Source: Glaciecola sp964195425 (lineage in GTDB: Bacteria > Pseudomonadota > Gammaproteobacteria > Enterobacterales > Alteromonadaceae). From it: DNA of 64,000 nucleotides. The notes under the pieces are model-generated. The model searched no databases. It worked only from the letters and a program-made list of their open reading frames with translations, and was not told the DNA's origin. The DNA lies in contig CAXMOM010000039.1 in NCBI GenBank assembly GCA_964195425.1, positions 124,001 through 188,000 on the forward strand. Reading direction: 5' to 3'. Below are positions 26,519 through 34,957 of this stretch, piece after piece (the stretch's first letter is position 1; every line of letters starts with the position of its first letter). The position numbers were made by a program, and so were the translations under genes.

Positions 26519-27739
26519 TTAAAATTTCGTAGAAACCCATAGCCAAATCTTGTCTGCATCTACTCGGCCACTATTACCTAAATAGCGTGCAACTTTAATC
26601 CCTACTTTATAGTGTTTGGTCACTGTTTGGGTATATTGAAAATTTACTTCGCTGCCTAAGTCATCAATAGTGTCGCTTGCTTGATCTGCCGAATAGTTAT
26701 GGTAGGACGCAACAAAGTTTCCTTTACCCAATTTACCTGCAACCGTTGCTATTTGGTCAACGAGACCCTGCGCTGGCGTTGATAAAAATTGATCTGCCCA
26801 ACCGTTAAATTTGTGCAGTGTTGCTAAGGGGGTAGAAAACCCATAAGCGCCATTGTCTGAAGCAAGTGTTTCTTGCGCTATTTTGATGGTGTAGCCTTTA
26901 TACTTGAGGCCTATTTCTGCAAAATAATAGTCTGCTGAAAAGTTTTGTGGGCCAAACTCAACATCTTGTGTTGCATATTCAAGCCCGTAAATCCAACTAA
27001 AGCCGGTTGGCTGTCCCGACTTAGTGCTGCGGGCAAAACTTACCCCATAGGTATTAAGTGCATTGTCGGTTTCATTATCTATTTCTAACAAGTAGCTATA
27101 GGCGGTTAATGCGCCTAATTGAGTTTGGTACTTAGCATTCAATAAATGATCATTTGAGTCTATGTCTCTTGCTTCGCCAAAAATACGATTGCGCTTGCTA
27201 ATAAAGCTGTACTTAAAGGTAAAATCATCACTTAATTTATATCCCACTGTAGCGGCGTCGAAAGTTTGTCTATCTTGGCGCCAACCTACATGTCCTACAA
27301 AACGATGCCCATCTAATGCAATTACCTGTCGACCTAACTTAAAATGAAGATTTTCGCTTTTGTATTGCACAAAAGCTTGATCAAGCTCAGTAAATTCTGG
27401 GTCAGCAATCGTTGAATATTGCCCCGGGTTATAGTTAGTGGCACCCAACGAGTAATCACCTTGGCCTAATACAATTCGGTTATCTTCTATTTCAAGCTTC
27501 ACTGACCAGCCACTTAAGGTTCCGGTGGTATAGCCAAGTCGGGTGCGGAGAGTCAGTGCGCTTGCATCATCCAGAACATTATTTTGCGACACATTTTCGT
27601 ATCTAAGATTAAAGTCGCCGCTTGCTTTGCCTGAACTTAAGGCCGAGTAGAATGAGTCTGCTGCAAGTACAGGCGAGGCAGCAATAAGCAAGCCAAATAG
27701 ACTAGCTGCACAACAGTACAAAAATAAATGGTGTTTCAT
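26519..27739 (-). CDS. Outer-membrane porin, alginate-export family
   Basis: A 406-residue beta-barrel protein with a signal peptide (about 1-26, ending SPVLAAD) and a C-terminal Phe (WLWVSTKF) needed for outer-membrane assembly. Alternating hydrophobic strands run throughout. The GRQVIALDGHRFVGHVGWRQDRQTFDA segment is characteristic of the AlgE/alginate-export porin family. Many such proteins in marine bacteria are general or sugar-acid porins rather than true alginate exporters, and no alginate biosynthesis genes are present. It is a single gene divergent from the SDR gene. Confidence 0.85.
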   Translation of the reverse strand: MKHHLFLYCCAASLFGLLIAASPVLAADSFYSALSSGKASGDFNLRYENVSQNNVLDDASALTLRTRLGYTTGTLSGWSVKLEIEDNRIVLGQGDYSLGATNYNPGQYSTIADPEFTELDQAFVQYKSENLHFKLGRQVIALDGHRFVGHVGWRQDRQTFDAATVGYKLSDDFTFKYSFISKRNRIFGEARDIDSNDHLLNAKYQTQLGALTAYSYLLEIDNETDNALNTYGVSFARSTKSGQPTGFSWIYGLEYATQDVEFGPQNFSADYYFAEIGLKYKGYTIKIAQETLASDNGAYGFSTPLATLHKFNGWADQFLSTPAQGLVDQIATVAGKLGKGNFVASYHNYSADQASDTIDDLGSEVNFQYTQTVTKHYKVGIKVARYLGNSGRVDADKIWLWVSTKF

Positions 27740-27764
27740 TGGTGTCTCCTCTTAATGAATTACA

Positions 27765-27882
27765 AACTACTAATGTAGTTAGCGATATTATGAGAGTATC
27801 GGCAGTGTTTAACGAATCATTATGCTAAGGCTCATTATTCGGTGTAATAAATGCAATATCGTTCTAACATTTGGCGCCAAAT
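27765..27882. promoter_or_regulatory. Two palindromes in the porin-SDR divergent region
   Basis: AACTAC-TAAT-GTAGTT (27765-27780) lies 26 bases upstream of the porin start codon. ATTTGGCGCCAAAT (27869-27882), a perfect 14-bp palindrome, lies 114 bases before the SDR gene. Either could be a repressor operator; no regulator gene is adjacent. Confidence 0.4.
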
Positions 27883-27995
27883 CAGTTGATTAGAAGCTCT
27901 TCGTTATTGGAAATTATGCGCAAAAGTGCGCTATTTCATTGGTTTTCTTGTATTCTTAAATATCAAACTATAATTAGCCAAAGTAAACATTATTA

Positions 27996-28841
27996 ATGAA
28001 TGATCTTAGTGGCAAAGTATTTTTAATAACAGGGGCAGGTAGCGGTATTGGAAAGGCATTAGCAGAAAAACTGGACTCGTTAAATGTCAGCTTAATTCTA
28101 AATGACATTAACGAGGGTGCCTTGAACGAGGTTGCTAAGTCTCTTAGTAAAGCGCCATTATGTTTGCCTTTTTCAGTCGCAAATAAAAGTGAATGGGTAA
28201 CAGCAAAAGCTAAGATTGACCGTCATTTTGAGCGGACTTATTTCAGTGGTATAGATGGCATTATTAATAATGCTGGTATTAGCCACGACTCTATTGCCTT
28301 TGAAGATATTCGTGAAGAAGATTTTACACGCGTTATGGACATCAATTTTTATGGTGCGTTGTTCGGGACGCAAATGTTTTTACCCGAACTCAAAGCCAAA
28401 AAACAGGCGTGGGTAGTAAACATAAGCTCCATTTTTGGCGTGGCATCTATTGGAAAACTGAGTGCATATTGTGCGTCTAAATTTGCCGTAAAAGGCTTAA
28501 GTGAATCGCTTAGAATGGAAGCGATGGCAAGCTTTCCTCATGTAACTGTATGCGTTGTGCACCCCGGTGGCATCGACACTGCAATTGCCGACAACGCTAT
28601 ACATGTTGACGACCGAGACGACAACGCACGAAACCAAGAGATGAATTCTTTTAATAAACAACTTGTAATGCCGCCTGCACAAGCAGCGCAGGTGATTGTT
28701 TCAGGTATTCTAAAAAATAAGAAGCGCATCCTTATTGGTAAAGATGCAAAACTCATAGATTGGATAGTGCGGATATGTCCAGCGAAGTATACAAAGCTGT
28801 TACTCACGCAAATTAAAAAAAGAGGCCTTTTAAATGACTAA
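27996..28841 (+). CDS. Short-chain dehydrogenase/reductase
   Basis: A 281-residue classical SDR that would reduce or oxidise a carbonyl/alcohol with NAD(P)H. The cofactor loop TGAGSGIG is at 12-19, NNAG at 91-94, catalytic Ser144 or Ser145, Tyr158 and Lys162 (YCASK). The C-terminal tail (RILIGKDAKLIDWIVRICPAKYTKLL) resembles SDRs acting on lipids or retinol-like substrates. It overlaps the next gene by eight bases, so the two are co-expressed. The substrate is not known. Confidence 0.9.
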   Translation: MNDLSGKVFLITGAGSGIGKALAEKLDSLNVSLILNDINEGALNEVAKSLSKAPLCLPFSVANKSEWVTAKAKIDRHFERTYFSGIDGIINNAGISHDSIAFEDIREEDFTRVMDINFYGALFGTQMFLPELKAKKQAWVVNISSIFGVASIGKLSAYCASKFAVKGLSESLRMEAMASFPHVTVCVVHPGGIDTAIADNAIHVDDRDDNARNQEMNSFNKQLVMPPAQAAQVIVSGILKNKKRILIGKDAKLIDWIVRICPAKYTKLLLTQIKKRGLLND

Positions 28842-30063
28842 ATCAGCGCGTGAATTCGATATTATTGTTTATGGTGCTACCTCCTTTGTTGGCCAAATTT
28901 TAGTTGAATATTTGACGAAGTATACCCGCGAAACTGCACAAACATATAATAACGAAACGGTTACATGGGCCATTGCTGGGCGAAGCGAAGACAAGTTGCT
29001 GGCGCTTAAAGATAGGCTCTCCATTGCTGATATTCGGCATTATGTATTAGATGCCAACGATCTTGAGGGCTTAACGCAACTTTCCAATAAAGCTAAAGTT
29101 ATCGTAACCACTGTGGGTCCATACGCACTGTATGGGGAGACAATGGTTAAGGCTTGTGTAAATACGGGTACCGATTACTGTGATTTAACCGGCGAACCGC
29201 AATGGATAAAAATCATGTTAGAAAAATACGAGGTAGATGCAAAAGCATCTGGCGCGCGTATCATTCATAGCGCAGGGTTCGATTCTATACCGTCCGACAT
29301 TGGCGTATATAGGGCACAGCAATTGGCCATGGCCAAAACAGGCAAACCTGCAGGTCAAATTAAAATGCGGGTACGAAAAATAAAGGGAGCTGCGTCGGGC
29401 GGGACTATTGCAAGTATGCTCAATGTGCTAAAAGAAGCCAAAGAAAACCCATCGCTTCGTAAGGTATTGATTAACCCCTATGTACTTTGCACACCTCCCC
29501 ACAGTTACAAGAAACGCCAAAAAAGCCATAAAAAAGCTGAGTTTGATGAAACATTAAAGATTTGGACTATGCCGTTTGTAATGGCAGCGATAAACGAAAG
29601 AATAGTACACCGAAGCAATTCATTGCTTGGCGATCAGTATGGTAGCGACTTCAAATATGATGAAGCCATGAGCGCTAAAACAGGCCTTCAAGCGTGGATT
29701 TTCACGCTAGGGTTAGGCTGTTTTATGATCGCGGCGAGTGTTTCACCCTTGCGTAATTTGCTTGCTAAATATGTGTTGCCCAAGCCAGGAGAAGGACCAA
29801 GCCAAGAAGAACAATTAAACGGCATGTTTAATATGCGTTTTTATGCACAACTCTCTAATGGTGAAAACCTCGTGGTAAAGGTAGAAGGCGACCGTGACCC
29901 AGGCTACGGCTCAACTGCAAAAATGTTAAGCCAAGCTGCGCTTTGTTTGGCGAATGATGTGCCAAATGTGGCCGGTGGTTTTTGGACACCGGCAAGCGCG
30001 CTTAGCGAGCATTTGATTAATCGACTCGACGCTCATGCTGGCGTAACGGTTACTGAACTTTAA
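28834..30063 (+). CDS. Saccharopine dehydrogenase-like / trans-acting enoyl reductase family protein
   Basis: A 409-residue protein with an N-terminal Rossmann fold (IIVYGATSFVGQILVEYL, GATSFVG at 14-20) and the family segments TVGPYALYGETMVKACVNTGTDYCDLTGE and HSAGFDSIPSDIG. These identify the saccharopine-dehydrogenase-like group that includes the mycobacterial trans-acting enoyl reductase of lipid synthesis. A hydrophobic stretch near residue 290 (AWIFTLGLGCFMIAASV) suggests membrane or lipid contact. Coupled to the SDR upstream, it probably acts on a lipid. It is not a lysine-pathway enzyme on present evidence. Confidence 0.87.
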   Translation: MTKSAREFDIIVYGATSFVGQILVEYLTKYTRETAQTYNNETVTWAIAGRSEDKLLALKDRLSIADIRHYVLDANDLEGLTQLSNKAKVIVTTVGPYALYGETMVKACVNTGTDYCDLTGEPQWIKIMLEKYEVDAKASGARIIHSAGFDSIPSDIGVYRAQQLAMAKTGKPAGQIKMRVRKIKGAASGGTIASMLNVLKEAKENPSLRKVLINPYVLCTPPHSYKKRQKSHKKAEFDETLKIWTMPFVMAAINERIVHRSNSLLGDQYGSDFKYDEAMSAKTGLQAWIFTLGLGCFMIAASVSPLRNLLAKYVLPKPGEGPSQEEQLNGMFNMRFYAQLSNGENLVVKVEGDRDPGYGSTAKMLSQAALCLANDVPNVAGGFWTPASALSEHLINRLDAHAGVTVTEL

Positions 30064-31199
30064 CTTTGCATACGCACAATTAACCCGTTGTCGGGTGCGA
30101 CTTTACCTTCGCATACATCCACAAAAATGGCTTGCATGCCTTCAAGGCCGTCTAGGTCTGTCATGTTAAGCCATTCTCTGCTTTTATTGATAGATACCGC
30201 TAAATACTTACGGCTTTTTTGGTCGAATACTTGCGGTCCCCATTCCTGCAAACGCTTTTGAATTTGTGAAGGCGCAAAAAAGAATTCACTTCGTTCTTTA
30301 ATTATATCGTCACTGCGGCCCAGCTCGTGCCAATGAGTTACCCCTACATTTGAACAAAACTTCATATTCTCGCCAAGGTGTTTATGTAATGTACTTAAGG
30401 TATTTACATTCCCAGACATATCGACAATAAGTGTGGGAATGCTGTTATCTATTTTCGCAATCTCATCATAGGTGAGCACGGTGTCATAGGCATTAATACC
30501 ATTGACCATATCTACATTACGGGCTGACGTAAGTCCAATTAAGGTAGGAGCCGATTGTTCATCGCCGCTTTGTTTTTTGCTGAAGTCTTGCACGCCATAG
30601 GCTAAGCCAGTACTTGTTTTACTCGAAGCACTTAACATGACCAGTTGTTTTGCGCCAAACCAGTTGTTTTCCTGAAAAAAATCAAATAAGGCAAACGATG
30701 TAATATGTAAGGGAAACAGCAGCATGCGATCGTCTTCATGAGCCATGTTATAACCAGGCTCGTGAGCAACGCGGCGATAGATGTTATATCCTGCGGGTAG
30801 CTCGCGTCTGTGAGCGCTGGCATCTAACCAACTGGTTTTACCTACTTTTGCGGGCTCCAAAACCAAGTGAGACGCAGGTGGGAAATAACCAAATAAACGC
30901 TCTCCTACAGGCACTTCTTCGCAATTCGAGCTAACTACGTCAGCAAAGCCCCACACCGGAAGTATTCCCCATCCTTGCGTATCTACGCTTGTGCCTTGAG
31001 CTGTTTGACTGTGCGGCGGGAAAAATTGCCAATAGCCTATTTGCTCGCCTACTACGGCGTAGGTGATGTTGTTGGCGGTAAGCGCAAATTTATCAATTTT
31101 AACCAATACTTGGCCAGCGCTTAATGGTGAACTCGCTAAGTCGTTACCTACTATGCGCGACTCGGTAATATTTGTTTTTTGTATTTGAAATTCGCTCAA
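30060..31199 (-). CDS. DUF2855 family protein
   Basis: A 379-residue protein of the DUF2855 family, recognised from its start (SEFQIQKTNITESRIV), NNITYAVVGEQIGYWQFFP and the VWGFADVVSS segment. The N-terminal half resembles the GroES-like part of medium-chain quinone oxidoreductases, and the middle could hold a degenerate Rossmann fold. No member has an established reaction that I can name. It overlaps the convergent dehydrogenase by four bases and follows the FMO-like gene by 66 bases on the same strand, implying a shared pathway. Confidence 0.82.
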   Translation of the reverse strand: MSEFQIQKTNITESRIVGNDLASSPLSAGQVLVKIDKFALTANNITYAVVGEQIGYWQFFPPHSQTAQGTSVDTQGWGILPVWGFADVVSSNCEEVPVGERLFGYFPPASHLVLEPAKVGKTSWLDASAHRRELPAGYNIYRRVAHEPGYNMAHEDDRMLLFPLHITSFALFDFFQENNWFGAKQLVMLSASSKTSTGLAYGVQDFSKKQSGDEQSAPTLIGLTSARNVDMVNGINAYDTVLTYDEIAKIDNSIPTLIVDMSGNVNTLSTLHKHLGENMKFCSNVGVTHWHELGRSDDIIKERSEFFFAPSQIQKRLQEWGPQVFDQKSRKYLAVSINKSREWLNMTDLDGLEGMQAIFVDVCEGKVAPDNGLIVRMQS

Positions 31200-31265
31200 A
31201 GTATTGTCCTCTTTGGTATATATTGTTGGTTAATATGCGAAGTTATGACATAGCATCACAATGGT

Positions 31266-32675
31266 TTATGGTTGCCCATGTATTTGCGCTATGTAAGCTT
31301 GTAATTTCCCCATCGCTGCTGGGCTTGTGCCTTTTAGCCGCTTTAAAATCGCTATTTTGTCAGTTTCATGTTCTTGTACATTGCGTACTAAATTACTAAA
31401 GCCATCTAGCCTGTTCTCCAATAGCCAAGCTCGCAGCTCTTGGTCTTGACCCCAAATATGCTGGTTTTTCATAAATGCAGCCGTTAAACGCACCCAATCA
31501 TTTATGGTATTTGGTAGCGGCACTACATTACATATTTTGTTTTTAACTTCATTATTGGGGTAGCTTGCTTCAACATGGGCAATAAAAGCAGCGCTAAATA
31601 CTGGTTGGTAAGAGCGCACGGTTTGCGGGGTAATTAAGTTACCTTCAAAAATAGGTTTCATTTTAAGGTTAGAAATAGCACTGGCTGAACAATCTACGTG
31701 AATATGCTCGCTGCTGGTGGCAATTTCGCCTTCTACCAAGACAATTTTGTCGATCTTGATTTGGGTAACCCTGCCTAAGCGCACAATGTTTTTAACACGC
31801 CTAAGTTGCGCTAGTTCCATTTGGCTCACCGTTGCTCCATGGAACATGCTTGGCCATACAGTAGTGTCTATGCGAAGCAGTACACCTGAATCTTCTAGGC
31901 GATGAAACATGTCGTCTATTGAAGTCGAACTGGCGATTGCTTCAATCTGATTGGCTTGATTGCCTATGGAGTCTATGAAGAACTCTTCGGTAGGTTGGGT
32001 GTGTATTCTGTCTATTAACCACGCGTCTCTAGACATTATCCAAGTAATATTGTCTGGGTTAACCTGTTTTTCTAGCAAAAATATAATCGCATCTATGCCT
32101 GTTTTACCGCCGCCAACTACTACGTAACCCGCCGGTGGTGAAGTTATCTTAGGTAAGTCGTTGAGTGGCATAAATTGAACGCCGCTATCTACCTTGAAAT
32201 TAGGAGTATGAGTAGAGGGTACGGTGGTGTTCAAGTAGGTTGCATCAATGGTTTTTGTATTTACATTTACATGATGTTCTTGCCCAGTAAGGCGTGATGT
32301 AAAATTGCCATCGCCAGTATAATCACACATAGGGAAATACTTAACGCGTCCGGTAGGTAAGAACTGTTCGCGCATAACATCATCAAAATATGCACTTACT
32401 TCGGCCCCTGTGGCTAGCTCGTTCAAATCTTTGTTGAGGCCCACTTCGTCTTTTTTGCCTTTACTGAGTTCACGAGAATTCACGCCATAAAAAGAGGAGG
32501 GCTGATGCAAGGTGACAAAGGGATAAGCAGAATTCCAATGACCACCGGGCTTATGAAACCTATCTACTATGGTAATGGTGGCGCTGGTTTCGCTTAGCAG
32601 TGTGTCGGCAAAGGCCATCCCAACTGCGCCACTGCCTACTATTAAATAATCGGCGTCGTGTTGTTGCGTGCTCAT
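31266..32675 (-). CDS. FAD/NAD(P)-binding flavoprotein, FMO-like
   Basis: A 469-residue flavoprotein with two dinucleotide-binding motifs. The FAD site is YLIVGSGAVGMAFAD (GSGAVG at 14-19) and the NAD(P) site is YVVVGGGKTGIDAI (GGGKTG at 188-193). The layout resembles flavin-containing monooxygenases, but the strict FMO signature FxGxxxHxxx(Y/F) was not found, so oxidase or reductase activity is also possible. The FHKPGGHWNSAYPFVTLHQPS segment is typical of a group annotated only as NAD(P)-binding protein. It is upstream of DUF2855 in the same direction. Confidence 0.85.
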   Translation of the reverse strand: MSTQQHDADYLIVGSGAVGMAFADTLLSETSATITIVDRFHKPGGHWNSAYPFVTLHQPSSFYGVNSRELSKGKKDEVGLNKDLNELATGAEVSAYFDDVMREQFLPTGRVKYFPMCDYTGDGNFTSRLTGQEHHVNVNTKTIDATYLNTTVPSTHTPNFKVDSGVQFMPLNDLPKITSPPAGYVVVGGGKTGIDAIIFLLEKQVNPDNITWIMSRDAWLIDRIHTQPTEEFFIDSIGNQANQIEAIASSTSIDDMFHRLEDSGVLLRIDTTVWPSMFHGATVSQMELAQLRRVKNIVRLGRVTQIKIDKIVLVEGEIATSSEHIHVDCSASAISNLKMKPIFEGNLITPQTVRSYQPVFSAAFIAHVEASYPNNEVKNKICNVVPLPNTINDWVRLTAAFMKNQHIWGQDQELRAWLLENRLDGFSNLVRNVQEHETDKIAILKRLKGTSPAAMGKLQAYIAQIHGQP

Positions 32676-32902
32676 ATTGTAAGCTCTCTTATTATTGTTT
32701 TGTGTTTTACCTTAATACTATATTGGTAGCGGATATATATCAGTAAGTGGCACGATGCAAAAACCTTACATCATTTTTAGACTAAAGCGATCAATCAAGG
32801 CAATCAAGTCATTCTTAACAATGGATGAAGATTTGTTGATTTTATGGAGTAAACCTGATGAGCCAGTGTTTCGTAAACCGACAACAAAGCTTCATACTAT
32901 TT

Positions 32903-33437
32903 TCAGTGAATCTGACCCTTTGATCGATACAACCTAGCAATAGTACTAAAGTTTACAATAATAAGCGTGAATTCCAATAAACTGGTACCAATAGATCCCA
33001 CAATTACATTGTTGGCGAGCCAGCACATTGCACCAAATAAAAGCCTATCCGCATTTTAATGCCTTGTAGGCAAAAAAGGGAATATGTGCCTATACAGCTT
33101 CCCAAAATTGGTAGCATGTCATACCAAGTATTCGCTAGGAAAGCTCCCCAAGCGAGTATTAGGGCAATAAATCCATAAGCCACTATCTTTGATGAAGTTT
33201 TCAAAGAAAGCCCCGTTCGTAAAACCGCAAGCACACCCCTAAGCAGGCAGTTAACGCGCCTAGGAGGGCAAAATGAAGTGCGTGATTGATATTCATTACA
33301 ATCATTGTGATTTTAAGTCGGCGATCATCTTTTGGGTAAAAGCATAGAATACCTAAAGCAAAGCTTAGTAAGCCAAGAACTTGTGCAAAATCTAGTGGTG
33401 GCAATTTTGTGAGCAAAGTGCTCACCCTTGTCCCCAT
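32903..33437 (-). pseudogene. ygjV: YgjV-family inner membrane protein, two frameshifts
   Basis: Three frames joined in order rebuild a YgjV-like membrane protein. The first is QVLGLLSFALGILCFYPKDDRRLK through FALLGALTAC. The second, after a shift near 33237, is VLAVLRTGLSLKTSSK through LPILGSCIGTYSLFCLQGIKMRIG. The third, after a shift near 33043, is LLFGAMCWLANNVIVGSIG through TLIIVNFSTIARLY. The final TGA is at 32903-32905. Each break is repaired by one extra G in a G run, so recent mutation or a sequencing error are both possible. The start overlaps the epimerase stop by 16 bases. Confidence 0.87.
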
Positions 33438-34465
33438 AGTAAGTTAGTTGGTTTTTGCATTACTGCGCCAGTAAATTCAAAGCCGTTGTCGCGATCTATT
33501 GCCACTAATACGGGACCATCTAGATCAACAAAGTTTGCGTATTCAGCCAATATAAAAATAGGTGCCATAGCCAATGAGCTTGCCACCATGCAGCCTAACA
33601 TTATTTGCAGTTCTGCGGCCTTGGCTGCATTTGCCAGAGCCAGCGCTTCGCTGAGCCCACCTGTTTTATCTAGCTTAATGTTAACCATATTATACTTGGT
33701 AGCGAGTACAGTTATATCGGCGCTTGTGTGGCAAGACTCATCTGCACATAGTGGAATAGGTGATGTGAATAAGATTAATTCATCATCTTGGCCGGCGGGT
33801 AGCGGTTGTTCAATCAGTGCCACGTTAAGACTGGCTAAACTGGCAACTACGTCTTGCAGTATATCAAACGACCATGCTTCGTTTGCGTCTATAATAAACT
33901 TTGAATTAGGACATACTTGGTGAATGGCCTGCATTTTGACCACTATATCTACTGCGTCTAATTTAATTTTAATAAGCGGTAAGTGCGACATATCCTTTGC
34001 ATTTGCAAGCATGAGCTCAATACTGTCGACGCTTAAGGTTTGTGCGCTAACAAGCTGAGTGACCTCTTTAAGCTTAAGTAAGCGATTTACGCTTGTATGA
34101 GTAATACTGGCTTTTAAGTCCCAAAGAGCACAGTCCAACAGGTTTTTGGCGGAGCTAGCGGGAAGGTTTTCGGTAACATACGCCTGTGCATATTCTACCA
34201 ATGCAAGTGATGATGGGTATTCAAAGGCTAATAGTATAGCTTCAACTTTTTCTAAAATAGAGTTTGTCGATGCTATTGATTCGTTGTATCTGGCATATGG
34301 AACAGCTTCGGCCCAACCTTTTGCATCGCCAATACTAATGGCGAGAACAATGACCTCAGCATGGGTTTTTGTTCCCCGTGAAATCTTAAAGGGCTTAGCT
34401 AAGGCTATAGATTCTGTCGCCCAGCATAAACGAAGCTGTTTATTTTGATTAGGCGGCATAGGCAT
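33422..34465 (-). CDS. L-Ala-D/L-Glu-type dipeptide epimerase (enolase superfamily)
   Basis: A 347-residue enolase-superfamily enzyme of the muconate-lactonising subgroup. The catalytic lysines are in IKIKLD (Lys166, Lys168) and NIKLDKTGG (Lys264). The metal ligands are Asp193 (DANEAW), Glu219 (EQPLP) and Asp242 (CADES). This set matches L-Ala-D/L-Glu epimerases such as E. coli YcjG, which act in murein peptide recycling. Other dipeptide specificities are common in the family, so the exact substrate is open. It lies eight bases downstream of the lipoprotein gene and overlaps the ygjV pseudogene. Confidence 0.88.
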   Translation of the reverse strand: MPMPPNQNKQLRLCWATESIALAKPFKISRGTKTHAEVIVLAISIGDAKGWAEAVPYARYNESIASTNSILEKVEAILLAFEYPSSLALVEYAQAYVTENLPASSAKNLLDCALWDLKASITHTSVNRLLKLKEVTQLVSAQTLSVDSIELMLANAKDMSHLPLIKIKLDAVDIVVKMQAIHQVCPNSKFIIDANEAWSFDILQDVVASLASLNVALIEQPLPAGQDDELILFTSPIPLCADESCHTSADITVLATKYNMVNIKLDKTGGLSEALALANAAKAAELQIMLGCMVASSLAMAPIFILAEYANFVDLDGPVLVAIDRDNGFEFTGAVMQKPTNLLWGQG

Positions 34466-34472
34466 CGTTGGG

Positions 34473-34937
34473 TTAATCCATTTTTTCTATGACAAGCTCA
34501 GGTTCGCTGTTGTTTGATACATCTAATATAAATCTATACATAGCGGTTTCTGATGGCGTGAACTGTAAGTTGAGTGAATCGCTAGCGCATACTAAATCTA
34601 CTGAACCGCTAAGCCTCATCGCAACAGCACCAAATTCATTGCCGCAGTTTAATGTCATAGTCCAGTCAGCATCAGCAACCTTGAAATCATACGGCTGACC
34701 ATCTGCAATGAGTTCAATTGTTACTGCGTAACTATCATTTCTACTGTCATTGGTACTGGGAAGTAATTTAAACGCCTCATTCACTTCCCACCAGTTAAAT
34801 ACGCCCCGTAAGTACATATTAGAATAGTCTTTTTCGGGCGCTTGCTTAAAGAAATCGGAAGATCCCGAAGAAGCGCAGCCCGCCAACACATGCAATCCTA
34901 TAAGTACTATAGTGAGTTTTACTAATCTTACATACAT
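34473..34937 (-). CDS. Hypothetical lipoprotein with possible glycan-binding-like fold
   Basis: A 154-residue lipoprotein: the signal sequence ends in the lipobox LAGC with Cys21. The mature part begins with a Ser/Gly-rich linker. It has MYLRGVFNWWEVNEAFKL and DGQPYDFKVADADWTMTLNCG, reminiscent of the immunoglobulin-like starch-binding (CBM48-like) folds found next to glucan enzymes. The resemblance is by eye and not firm. Two Cys residues of the mature domain (in LNCG and LVCAS) could form a disulfide. It sits between glyS and the epimerase on the same strand, and its function is unknown. Confidence 0.7.
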   Translation of the reverse strand: MYVRLVKLTIVLIGLHVLAGCASSGSSDFFKQAPEKDYSNMYLRGVFNWWEVNEAFKLLPSTNDSRNDSYAVTIELIADGQPYDFKVADADWTMTLNCGNEFGAVAMRLSGSVDLVCASDSLNLQFTPSETAMYRFILDVSNNSEPELVIEKMD

Positions 34938-34957
34938 AGCTATTGTTAACTCATCGC

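Noticed and set aside
32755..32937. 60-codon plus-strand open frame
   Set aside because: It lacks a ribosome-binding site, has no recognisable family, and its end overlaps the 3' part of the ygjV pseudogene on the other strand.
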